Assembly: GCA_003132145.1 (NCBI GenBank)
Contig: PKWU01000039.1
Location: 16,593 to 80,592 of the forward strand
Source: Granulicella sp.
GTDB lineage: Bacteria; Acidobacteriota; Terriglobia; Terriglobales; Acidobacteriaceae
Direction: 5' to 3'
DNA: 64,000 nt
A program made the position numbers and the translations under genes. The notes beneath the pieces are model-generated. The model was given only the letters and a program-made list of their open reading frames with translations, was not told the origin of the DNA and made no database searches. Below, one piece after another: positions 8,272 through 16,887 of this stretch (position 1 is its first letter; each line of letters starts with the position of its first letter).

Positions 8272-8339
8272 GCAAAAGAAGATGCGGAGATTCTTCCCCG
8301 TTCCCCTTCGACTTCGCTCAGGGTCAGGGTCAGAATGAC
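8272..8339 (-). repeat. TCATTCTG-type nested palindromic repeat carrying the CCCTGAGCGAAG core
   Basis: Read on the minus strand: GTCATTCTGA, a CCCTGAGCGAAGTCGAAGGG palindrome, then GAATCTCCGCATCTTCTTTTGC. The same order, TCATTCYG - inner palindrome - GAATCT - CTTTTGC, occurs at 22918, 36661 and 62651. The left end overlaps the last codons and the stop of queG. Confidence 0.75.
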
Positions 8340-9706
8340 AACTTACGGATCATCTGGCGCGCCCAGTCCGCTGCATCTGCAAGCACAGGGTCGTCGCCCG
8401 CGGCCCAGGTTTCGAGTTGTGGCAGAAAACGCGCTTCGCCGCTGTTGCCCATGGCGATGGCGACGTTGCGCAGCAGCCGCTTGCGGCCGGTGCGCTCCAG
8501 CGGAGAGCCTTTGAAGCTGCGCCTGAACTGGGGCGCGTCCATCGCGGCCAGCCAGTCCAGCGCAGGATGGATCAGTTCGGGCCGCGGTTGCATTGACTCC
8601 CACCCATTCCGCGCAGGACGTGGGATGGATGGGACACCCGTGCGAAGTGTCTCGCCGGGAGGATTGCCGGGAGCCTCATCAGACGGCTTGCTTTGCTGAT
8701 TGCGAAGCAGCTTGGAGTTCCACGGGCAGACGTCCTGGCAGATGTCGCAGCCGAAGACGTGGCGGCCCATCGGCGCGCGCAGACTAGGGTCGATTGCGCC
8801 CTTCTTCTCAATGGTGAGGTAGGCGATACAGCGCGAGGCATCCATCGTTCGCGAAGCATTGGGGGATTTCGAGCCAAGCAGCGCGCCGGTGGGACAGGCA
8901 TCGATGCAGCGAGTACAAGTTCCGCAACTGTCGTTAGATAATAGTGAAAATGAATGTATTACTGTAAGTTCATCGGGAGTTGATGCGGCGCGCGCACCGC
9001 CCACTTCCCTCGCCTGTTCCTTTTCGGCTTCGGTCAGCTCCACCGGAAGGTCTGTGACGACGACGGCGAGCAGGAGCCATGAGCCGAGCTGCTGGTTGAT
9101 GAGGCAGGTGTTCTTGCCGATCCAGCCGACGCCAGCCTCGGCGGCCAGAGTGCGCTCGACGAGCGGGCCGGTGTCTACATAGCAGCGGGTGGTGCAGGCG
9201 GCGCGCGCGAGCAGTCCCGCCTCGATCGCGCGCAGACGGGCGAGCAGCTCGTTGTGGTAGTCGGTTGGGGCCGAGGTTCCGTCGTTGAGCGTGCGGCCGC
9301 TCCATGCGTAGCGGGCGATCCAGCCCGATCCCGGGGGCGCGGGATCAATCGTGAGTGGAGTTGCGGCGCCCGGCGACTGGGCCAACTGATTCTGGCTACG
9401 CACAGACGGCGCGGCAAAGTTGTAATTCAGCGCGCAGACAATGGCCGAGCGCGCCCACGGCATTACCGCGCGCAGATTGCCGCGGATGAGGGTTCCCGAC
9501 TCGTCGCGGCGCTTGAGATAGTCCATCTCGCCGGCGTGGCCCGCGTCGATCCACGCGGAGAATCGCGCCGCCTCCTGCGTGGCGGCTGGGTCGTCCGACC
9601 CGCGGATCTCGGCGACACCACAGACGTCGAAGCCCGCGGCGCGCGAGGATTCATCGAGCCAGAGGCGCAGCTCCGTGTTCCATCGGGTTGATCTATTTGC
9701 GGTCAT
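8330..9706 (-). CDS. queG: Epoxyqueuosine reductase QueG
   Basis: The start at ATG 9706 (MTANRSTRWN) gives 458 residues. The track ORF starts further upstream in sequence that overlaps the next gene. QueG reduces epoxyqueuosine in tRNA to queuosine using cobalamin and two 4Fe-4S clusters. The ferredoxin-like cysteines are CGTCTRCIDACPTGAL and CDICQDVCPWN. YVDTGPLVERTLAAEAGVGWIGKNTCLI is the QueG core signature. The protein is longer than the usual 350-390 residues. One insertion (VPSIPRPARNGWES) is encoded by a palindromic repeat, and others lie around QSPGAATPLTIDPAPPGS and REVGGARAASTPDELTVIHS. The last three codons and the stop fall in another repeat. Confidence 0.92.
   Translation of the reverse strand: MTANRSTRWNTELRLWLDESSRAAGFDVCGVAEIRGSDDPAATQEAARFSAWIDAGHAGEMDYLKRRDESGTLIRGNLRAVMPWARSAIVCALNYNFAAPSVRSQNQLAQSPGAATPLTIDPAPPGSGWIARYAWSGRTLNDGTSAPTDYHNELLARLRAIEAGLLARAACTTRCYVDTGPLVERTLAAEAGVGWIGKNTCLINQQLGSWLLLAVVVTDLPVELTEAEKEQAREVGGARAASTPDELTVIHSFSLLSNDSCGTCTRCIDACPTGALLGSKSPNASRTMDASRCIAYLTIEKKGAIDPSLRAPMGRHVFGCDICQDVCPWNSKLLRNQQSKPSDEAPGNPPGETLRTGVPSIPRPARNGWESMQPRPELIHPALDWLAAMDAPQFRRSFKGSPLERTGRKRLLRNVAIAMGNSGEARFLPQLETWAAGDDPVLADAADWARQMIRKLSF
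8599..8639 (-). repeat. GGTGYCCCATCC...ATGGGTGGG palindromic repeat inside queG
   Basis: On the coding strand it runs GGGTGTCCCATCCATCCC, then a short centre, then GGAATGGGTGGG. The same ends flank the two insertions in the DegT gene at 56589 and 57330. It encodes about 14 residues (GVPSIPRPARNGWE) that interrupt an otherwise conserved region after the second cluster motif. Confidence 0.7.
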
Positions 9707-9774
9707 CGGTCTTTGCGGCGTGGACTTCCCTTCCTTGCGGCGCCGCCCATGCGCTGGTTCAAGGGTAAATCGCC

Positions 9775-9788
9775 TACAATCGAAGGAG
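9775..9788 (+). promoter_or_regulatory. -10-like box before the HAD hydrolase gene
   Basis: TACAAT at 9775-9780 ends 8 nt before the ATG at 9789. The intervening CGAAGGAG places an SD-like AAGGAG directly against the start codon. Confidence 0.3.
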
Positions 9789-10535
9789 ATGCTATCTTCC
9801 TCTTCTTCCCCCTCAAAAAACATCCATTCAGCGACTGCGAACGGGGCTAATCGTGCGAACGATGCGAATCGTGCGAAAGACGACGCGCAGTGGCCGGAGA
9901 ACGCCGCGCAGCGCATTGATGCAGTTCTATTCGACTACGGCCAGGTGCTCTCCGGCCCGCCCGATGCGGCGGCGTGGGCCACGCTGCGCGCGGTCAGCGG
10001 GTTGGACGAGGAGCGGCTGCACGCGGCCTACTGGAACTTTCGCCACGACTACGACCGTTGCGCGCTGACCGGCAGGACCTATTGGGATGCGGTCGCCGGC
10101 CACGCGGGAGTTCGCTTCGACCCGGTGCAGATGGATGAGCTGATGGCGGCGGATATCGACCTGTGGACCCAGCTCAACCAGCCCATGGTGGAGTGGGCCG
10201 GGCGGTTGCAGCGCGCGGGGGTGCGGACAGGGATTCTGTCGAACATTGGCGACGCGATCGGCGAGGGAGTGGTGGCGCGGCTGCCCTGGCTGGCAGGCTT
10301 CGACCACTGCGTCTGGTCGCATACGATGCGAACGGCAAAACCCGATCCGGCGATCTACCTGAAGACGGCAGGAGCGTTGAAGACAGCAGTGGACAGGATT
10401 CTGTTTATCGACGACCGCGCAGAGAATGTTGCCGCCGCCGCGAAGCTCGCAATGCAGGCCGTGCGTTACACCACGCACGCGGAGTTCGAGCGCGAGATGC
10501 GCGGGCGGGGACTGGGCTGGCTGCTGGACGCCTGA
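9789..10535 (+). CDS. HAD family hydrolase (HAD-IA type)
   Basis: With ATG 9789 the protein has 248 residues. The Rossmann-like HAD core begins at about residue 43: motif I DAVLFDYGQVLSG, motif II TGILSNIGDAI, motif III lysine in MRTAKPDPAIYL, motif IV ILFIDDRAENV. The YGQVL variant keeps the first Asp but has Gly where the second catalytic Asp is usual. This occurs in some HAD-IA branches and leaves the activity open. The N-terminal 40 residues are low-complexity, with a 9-nt tandem repeat (aatcgtgcg / aacgatgcg) giving ANRANDANRAKD. Substrate unknown. Confidence 0.8.
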   Translation: MLSSSSSPSKNIHSATANGANRANDANRAKDDAQWPENAAQRIDAVLFDYGQVLSGPPDAAAWATLRAVSGLDEERLHAAYWNFRHDYDRCALTGRTYWDAVAGHAGVRFDPVQMDELMAADIDLWTQLNQPMVEWAGRLQRAGVRTGILSNIGDAIGEGVVARLPWLAGFDHCVWSHTMRTAKPDPAIYLKTAGALKTAVDRILFIDDRAENVAAAAKLAMQAVRYTTHAEFEREMRGRGLGWLLDA

Positions 10536-10632
10536 GCGGTTTGGATAAGGGCCGGAGAACAGCTATAGCCGGGCGCGCGAAGACGAACGCGAACTCACAA
10601 AAGTAACTGTACCCATTCACGAATAGACACGG

Positions 10633-10638
10633 TATAGT
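10633..10638 (+). promoter_or_regulatory. Candidate -10 box upstream of the 2065-residue protein
   Basis: TATAGT lies about 50 nt before the first ATG (10690) and about 100 nt before the second (10741). It is the best -10 match in the 150-bp gap after the HAD gene. No clear -35 or SD box was found. Confidence 0.3.
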
Positions 10639-10689
10639 TTCGTTTCATTAGAGATTCTCAGATTCGGACAACTTAATCAGTTCGGTTCC

Positions 10690-13600
10690 ATGGATATTGA
10701 GGGCAGGCTGCACTCCGCACAACGCCGCAGCCATAGCACCATGATGAAGTCCGTTCAGACCGTCAATGCTGCGGATCGATTGTCGGACGATGAGCCGATC
10801 CGCGAGAGAGTGCATCCGCCGCCGGTGTTGGATGGAGCGCGCACGAGGGCCGGCGCTCTCGAGTGGGGCCTGGCCTGGACTCTCGCGTGGCTCCTTTCCT
10901 GCGCTCTGACTCTGGCGTTGCATGCGCAGGCGTCGCCCGCGACAGGCCCGCAGCAGCTTGCCTTCAGTGGGCTGCGCGTGGTGCTCAACCAGGGCCAGCC
11001 GCAGGGCCAGATCAATGCGCTGCGGGTTGGCGCAACGGGCAACCTCTATCTGCTGATCGACCAGAAGGACGGAGTGCGTCTTCTGGAGACGGACCCCACC
11101 GCAACCAACATTCTGAACCAGGCGCAGATCGGCGCGAAGAACGACGTCGGACTGGCCATGGCTCTGGACCCGGCGGGCAATGTCTACGTCACCGGGACAA
11201 CCGGCTCCGGCTCGCTCGCGGCGACCTCCGGCGCGGCCTTCCCGAACTTCAGCGGCACAGCGACAAACTCCTTTGTGGCGAAGTTCGGCGCCAGCCTCGG
11301 CAGCCCGATCTTTGTGACCTTCTGCGGCGGCGGGACCATGGATGCCAGCTCGATTGCCGCCACCAGCGATGCGGTCTTCATCACAGGCACCGTCTACCTG
11401 CCGAATGGGACAGTGCCGGTGACGCCTGCGGGGATCATTCAGGCTCCGGCGTTTGGCAGCTCGTGGAATGGATTTGTGGAGAAGTTCTCCGCGTCGGGAT
11501 CTTCCCTGCTCTACGCAACCTACCTGAGCGGGGCAAGCGGCAGCACCGCTCCCGCGGCCATCGTCGCCGACTCCTCCGACAACGCGTATATTGCTGGCAC
11601 GACCACGGCTCCGGGCTATCCGACCGTCGCGGCACTGGTGCCGAACCAACTGGTGACGACGGCGCTGGGCACAACTTCGGGCTTTCTCACCAAGCTGACT
11701 CCGGCGGGCGATGGGATTACGTTTTCAACTTATATTCCCGGCGCTGGGATCAGCTCTCTGGCCATCGATTCCACAGCTAACAACCTGCTGCTTGCTGGAT
11801 CGATTTCGCTGGGGCAGTTTCCCGTGGCCAGCGTCTCCACTCCGCTCACAGCGGTTAGCTACCAGGTGCTGCTGCGGATGACTCTGGACGGCAGTTCAGT
11901 GCTGGGATCGACTGTGCTTGCGCCGGGGACGCAGTCGTTTGTGGCGGCGGGCGCGGCTGGAACGGCGTGGGTGGATGGGAGCCTGGGGCTGCCTCTACTG
12001 CCGTTGACGCCGCTCTCGACCATTGGCAACAGCTTTGCCCTGCGCGTGAACGCGGCGAACCTGGTGGACCAGACAGCCCGCTTCGGCGGCATTGCGGCGT
12101 CGAATCCCAGCAGCGCAAGCGCGCCGGTCGCGCTGACCAGCGTGGCAATCGACGCCAGCGGCAACGCTCTCTTCGGCGGCAGCTTTGCGCCGTCCGCAAG
12201 CCAGAGTTTATTGGCGACCGAGACATACGATCTGCCGTTGAACGATGCGTCAACCACGGCGTTTCCATCGACGGTCCACGGCGCGGTCCTTCCTGTTTCG
12301 GCGTGCAATGGGAGCCTGTGCGCGGGTGCGGCGGCGTATCTCGCCAAGCTGACGATTCCGGCAAGCGCGGCGACGGCCACGGCGGCGCTGGCGCTCTCGG
12401 TGGACGACTCGCCCAACCTGACGCTGCGAAACCTGGGATCGGCGCAGGCGACCGGGGTGCAGATCGCGGTGCCAGGCAGCTTCACCCAGGCCACCAACTG
12501 CGGCTCGACGCTGGCCGCGGGTGGCGAGTGCAGCATTGCGCTCACGGGTACGGGGCCGGGAAGCATCACGGTCTTCGCCACCAACTCCACATCGCAGACG
12601 CAGGCGTTGCCCGCGCTGGCATCGGGCGTGGTGCAGTTTCCGGTGGTCTTCTCGCCCAAGGAGCTGGACTTCGGCGTGGTCAGTTCGGCCAGTGGAGCGG
12701 TGACGCGAACCGTTACGGTGACAAATCTGACGCAGCAGAGCCAGAGCTTCGCCTCCGCGCTCGATGTAAGCAGCAAGACCACGCTGCCCTACATCTTCGC
12801 CGAGAAGACCAGCGACTGCACGCTGGCGGGAAACAATTTTCTGCTGGCGCCGAATGGGGTCTGCCACATTACGATCGGGCTGACGGCGTCGAGCACGGCA
12901 ACCAACGACGGCGCGATCCAGAATAACTGGCTGATCGGCGCGCGCGACGTGCAGATGACGGCCTACGGACAGGCCGCCGCGCTCTCGCTCTCGGCCCTGG
13001 AGATCGACTTCGGAACGCAGTACACGGGCGGGCTGCGGCCGGCGCGCTACCTCTATCTCTCGAACAACTCGACCATCTCTTTTTCTCACTCCGCGGTCAC
13101 GTTGCCCGCCACGTCGCCGTTCAGCGTGACGGACAACTGTCCCTCGACGCTGGAGCCGCAGACCGTCTGCCAGCTTCAGCTTGCGTATCAGAACGCGAAG
13201 ACGCCCGCGGCCGATGCAGACACGCTCTCGCTCGACCAGGGGCTGACGGCGCTGGTCATGGGCCGTTCGCTGCCGCAGCCCGCGGCCAACGGCTCGAGCG
13301 TCAATCCCAACCTCAGCGTTTCATCCTTGTCGCTCAACTTCGCCAACGCGGTGGTGGTTACCGGCGTCTCCAGCAGCACGCAGACGCTGACCGTCACGAA
13401 CACGGGCACGACTGCGTTTGCGCTCTCGCTGGTGGTCTCGGGTGACTTCACGGACAGCACAAATTGCACTGCTACGCTGCTCGGCGGCGCATCGTGCAAT
13501 GTCGTTTTCACCTTTGTGCCATCGCAGCCGGGCACGCGTCAGGGACTGCTGGCCGTCACTGCGGGCGCGGGGACGACGCCGGCCTACGTCGCTCTCTCCG

Positions 13601-16600
13601 GCGTCGGCACGGGAATTATATCGCCCGCCAACAACGGCACACTGAACTTCGGCGGCGTCATCGCGGGCCAGCCATCGGTCCAGTGGTACAAGATCACGCA
13701 GCCCTTCACCAGCTTCGCCGTCGCAACCGCATCGACGACGCTTGGCTTGCCCTACACTGCCGTGATCGTTGAAGACATCGGCTATGGGCATGGTCAACCG
13801 CCCAGCAGCGCGTTCACCACCAGCGCGACGGGCACTTGCTACAACTGCTGGGTGGGCGTGCAGTTCACCCCGCCCGTAACTGGCCTGATTGCCGGAACAC
13901 TCACCCTCACCTCGTCTGCAACCGGAAGCCCGTACGTGCTCTCGCTGACCGGCAACGGACTGCCGCTCACCGGCCTGCTGCTGACGCCGGTGGTGCAGGA
14001 CTTCGGCCCGGTGCCGATCAACAGCGCGAGTACGACGGAGCTGTTTGCGGTGACGAACCTGGTCGCGGGCGGCAGCTCGATCACGGTGGCAACGCCTGCG
14101 GTCACGGGCGACTTCAGCGTCTCGAACGCCATCAGCGGAGGCGCATCCTGCGGAGGCGCGCTGGCCTACACTGCATCGTGCTTTATTCAGATCGACTTTG
14201 CGCCCTCGGTCGCCGGGCCGCGCACGGGCACGCTCACCATGCAGGCGGGCAGCTCGACGGCAATCGCGGTGCTGACCGGATACGGCGGGACTGACCCCGG
14301 CCTCTCGCTCACTCCCAATGCTCTGGTCTTCAACAATGTTCTCGGCAGCTCGTCCACGCAGCAGACGGTCACGCTGCTCAACACCAGCACAACCGCCGAG
14401 TTGGTTGGCACGGTTGTTGCGACGACGACAAGCTCCAGCGCAACCAGCTTCAGCGCCAACGGCTGCAACAACGCCACGCTCGCCGCTGGAGCCACTTGCT
14501 CGATTGCTGTCACGTTCACTCCGGCGACCGCTTCGGCGGCAGGAACGCTCACGGTTCCCGTCACCAGCACGGTGGGCGGCGCACCGGTGCTGACCAACTA
14601 CACGGTGCCGCTGACCGGCGCGTACACCACGGAGGACGAGGGGCTGGAGATCGTCGCCGACGACGCCCAGTACGGGCCGCAGGCGACCGGCGCGACCGGC
14701 GTGACGCGGCAGTTCACCATCGACAACCTCACGGCGAAGTCGCTGAGCCTGGCGATTGCGCTGCCGCGCCAGTTTGTGTTGAGCGGCACGCCCTGCGCGG
14801 GACTTGCGCCGAATGCAAGCTGCAATTTTTCGGTCGCTTTTCTGCCGCTGGACAACGGCGACCTGACGGGCACGCTCTTCGCCACAGGCACGCCCACCGA
14901 TGGCTCGGCCACGCTGGACGGCCTCAGCTATGTCGAGGGCTACGGCGTGGGAGGGGTAACGCTCTCGGTGACGGGGAACATTCTTCCCGGCGTGGGTGAG
15001 GTGCTGAGCCTCGGACAGGTGGCGTCGGGACTATCTTCACAGCCGCAGACACTGACGCTGACCAACGCCTCGACCACTGCGACGCTTACCATTCGACGCA
15101 TCACCAGCGGGTGGCCGTTCCTTTCGACCACGACATGCGGCACAACACTTGCGCCTGCCGCGTACTGCACGGTCACGCTCACCTACACGCCGGTCAACCA
15201 GGTGGCGGCCGGCTCCAACCCGCCGGTCTCGACCACCGACAGCGGCGAGCTGGTGATCGAGAGCGACGCCGCATCCAGCCCGGATCTGATCGATCTGACC
15301 GGCAGCTCCACTCCGGTCACGGTCTCGTCGCCCTCGAATGCCGCGCCGTTGGCCACGATTACGCCATCGCAGAGTTCGCTCACGTTTGCCAGCACCATGG
15401 TGGGCAACGTCAGCGCGCCGCAGACGGTGACGCTGGACAACACGGGCACGGCGACGCTCTACATCAACAACATTCTGACGTCGCCCGACTACACGGTGTC
15501 GACGAGCAACTGCGCGAGCATTGTTCCCGGCGCAAGCTGCACGCTCACCGTGACGTTCACGCCGCAGAGTTCGACGCAGCAGGGATCGGGCAGCGGGATG
15601 CGCGTCAGCTCCATCGAGGTCTCCTCCAACGCCAGCACATCGCTGGAGTTTATCTCGGTGGTTGGCGTCACCAGCCCGTCCTCGCTGACGATCGCGCAAA
15701 GTTCGCTCAACTTCGGCACCGTGCTGGTGGGCGCCAACTCGAACCTCCCATTGGAACTGATTAACACAAGCACCAGCCCAATCACCTTCGGCATTCTCTC
15801 CGCCAGCACCACGCTCACCGCTGCCTCGGGGAGCTACACGGTCGCGCTGGGCAACTGTCCACAGCCCGGCCAACTGCTGCCCGCCAACACAAACTGCACC
15901 CTGCAGGTTGGATTTGCGCCGACCCAGTCGGGGACCCTTACCGGCACGCTCTCGATCGCAAGCTCCGCCTCGACCCTGCCGCTGATGGTCTCGCTGACCG
16001 GCGTGGGCGAGCAGTCGCACCTACAGATTCTGCCCACCAGCCTGAGCTTTGGCTCGATTGCAGTCGGCTCACCGTCCAGCCTGTCGCTGACGCTCTCCAA
16101 CGGCGGCACGGCGCCGATCACCGGCGTTGCGCTTTCCGCTACGGACGACTACGCCGTCACCGTGCCCTGCGCGGTAACCACGCTGGCGCCAGGGGGAAGC
16201 TGCGTGGTCACCGTCACCTTTACGCCGACCAAGACTGGCACGGACAATGGGACACTGACCGTGACCAGCTCGGATGCGACCTCGCCCGACGCCGTGCCGC
16301 TGACCGGAACGGGCTTCGTCAATGGGACGTTCACCCTCACCGTCAACGGCGGCGCGAGCGCATCGGCCACGGTCGCCAGCGGATCGCCCGCGAGCTACAA
16401 CCTGACCGTGACGCCGGGCAACAACTTCAGCGGAACGGTGGTGCTCAACTGCACGCCCATTGCAGCGGCGCAGTACGCCACCTGCTCGCTTCTGCCGTCG
16501 AGCGTGACGCTCGCAGGTGCCGCGCAGAACGCCGTCGCCACGCTGAACACGGTCACCGAGGTCAGCTCCAACTCGCTGCCCGCCACGCCTGGGGGCAGCA

Positions 16601-16887
16601 GACGCAGCATCGGCGGCACAGCGCTCTGCCTGCTCTTCCCTGCACTGGTCTTCACCTGGAAGGCGCGCAACTCGCGGCACAAGGCATGGCGACGCGACGG
16701 TCCAATTGTGTGGGCGATCTTCGCGGCCATTATACTGCTCTCGGCCAGTGGATGCGGCAGCAGCAGCACCAACTCCAACCTGCGCTTTTCGCCGCCCGGA
16801 ACCTATCAGTACCAGGTGACCGCAAGCTCGGTCAGCGGCGCTGTGCAGATCACGCAGACGGTGACGCTGAACCTCACTGTGCAGTAG
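10690..16887 (+). CDS. Giant exported choice-of-anchor-D / Ig-repeat protein with N-terminal SBBP-like propeller
   Basis: 2065 residues from ATG 10690, or 2048 from ATG 10741. Neither start has a clear ribosome site. A signal-like segment, LAWTLAWLLSCALTLALHAQA, follows an unusually long N-region. Residues 80-520 resemble SBBP/propeller repeats (ALDPAGNVYVTGTTGSGS, SSDNAYIAGTTTAPGYP). Residues 550-1860 hold about twelve Ig-like units of about 100 residues, each with LNFGxVxxGxxSxxQTVTLxNTG, then CxxxLxxGxSCxxxVxFTPxxxGxxxGTLxV, as in choice-of-anchor-D/HYDIN-like domains. The C-terminus has two hydrophobic segments (GTALCLLFPALVFTW, WAIFAAIILLSASGCGSSS) separated by basic residues, then a short Ig-like tail. 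It is probably a cell-surface adhesion or matrix protein. It converges on ribBA, overlapping by 14 bp. Confidence 0.8.
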   Translation: MDIEGRLHSAQRRSHSTMMKSVQTVNAADRLSDDEPIRERVHPPPVLDGARTRAGALEWGLAWTLAWLLSCALTLALHAQASPATGPQQLAFSGLRVVLNQGQPQGQINALRVGATGNLYLLIDQKDGVRLLETDPTATNILNQAQIGAKNDVGLAMALDPAGNVYVTGTTGSGSLAATSGAAFPNFSGTATNSFVAKFGASLGSPIFVTFCGGGTMDASSIAATSDAVFITGTVYLPNGTVPVTPAGIIQAPAFGSSWNGFVEKFSASGSSLLYATYLSGASGSTAPAAIVADSSDNAYIAGTTTAPGYPTVAALVPNQLVTTALGTTSGFLTKLTPAGDGITFSTYIPGAGISSLAIDSTANNLLLAGSISLGQFPVASVSTPLTAVSYQVLLRMTLDGSSVLGSTVLAPGTQSFVAAGAAGTAWVDGSLGLPLLPLTPLSTIGNSFALRVNAANLVDQTARFGGIAASNPSSASAPVALTSVAIDASGNALFGGSFAPSASQSLLATETYDLPLNDASTTAFPSTVHGAVLPVSACNGSLCAGAAAYLAKLTIPASAATATAALALSVDDSPNLTLRNLGSAQATGVQIAVPGSFTQATNCGSTLAAGGECSIALTGTGPGSITVFATNSTSQTQALPALASGVVQFPVVFSPKELDFGVVSSASGAVTRTVTVTNLTQQSQSFASALDVSSKTTLPYIFAEKTSDCTLAGNNFLLAPNGVCHITIGLTASSTATNDGAIQNNWLIGARDVQMTAYGQAAALSLSALEIDFGTQYTGGLRPARYLYLSNNSTISFSHSAVTLPATSPFSVTDNCPSTLEPQTVCQLQLAYQNAKTPAADADTLSLDQGLTALVMGRSLPQPAANGSSVNPNLSVSSLSLNFANAVVVTGVSSSTQTLTVTNTGTTAFALSLVVSGDFTDSTNCTATLLGGASCNVVFTFVPSQPGTRQGLLAVTAGAGTTPAYVALSGVGTGIISPANNGTLNFGGVIAGQPSVQWYKITQPFTSFAVATASTTLGLPYTAVIVEDIGYGHGQPPSSAFTTSATGTCYNCWVGVQFTPPVTGLIAGTLTLTSSATGSPYVLSLTGNGLPLTGLLLTPVVQDFGPVPINSASTTELFAVTNLVAGGSSITVATPAVTGDFSVSNAISGGASCGGALAYTASCFIQIDFAPSVAGPRTGTLTMQAGSSTAIAVLTGYGGTDPGLSLTPNALVFNNVLGSSSTQQTVTLLNTSTTAELVGTVVATTTSSSATSFSANGCNNATLAAGATCSIAVTFTPATASAAGTLTVPVTSTVGGAPVLTNYTVPLTGAYTTEDEGLEIVADDAQYGPQATGATGVTRQFTIDNLTAKSLSLAIALPRQFVLSGTPCAGLAPNASCNFSVAFLPLDNGDLTGTLFATGTPTDGSATLDGLSYVEGYGVGGVTLSVTGNILPGVGEVLSLGQVASGLSSQPQTLTLTNASTTATLTIRRITSGWPFLSTTTCGTTLAPAAYCTVTLTYTPVNQVAAGSNPPVSTTDSGELVIESDAASSPDLIDLTGSSTPVTVSSPSNAAPLATITPSQSSLTFASTMVGNVSAPQTVTLDNTGTATLYINNILTSPDYTVSTSNCASIVPGASCTLTVTFTPQSSTQQGSGSGMRVSSIEVSSNASTSLEFISVVGVTSPSSLTIAQSSLNFGTVLVGANSNLPLELINTSTSPITFGILSASTTLTAASGSYTVALGNCPQPGQLLPANTNCTLQVGFAPTQSGTLTGTLSIASSASTLPLMVSLTGVGEQSHLQILPTSLSFGSIAVGSPSSLSLTLSNGGTAPITGVALSATDDYAVTVPCAVTTLAPGGSCVVTVTFTPTKTGTDNGTLTVTSSDATSPDAVPLTGTGFVNGTFTLTVNGGASASATVASGSPASYNLTVTPGNNFSGTVVLNCTPIAAAQYATCSLLPSSVTLAGAAQNAVATLNTVTEVSSNSLPATPGGSRRSIGGTALCLLFPALVFTWKARNSRHKAWRRDGPIVWAIFAAIILLSASGCGSSSTNSNLRFSPPGTYQYQVTASSVSGAVQITQTVTLNLTVQ

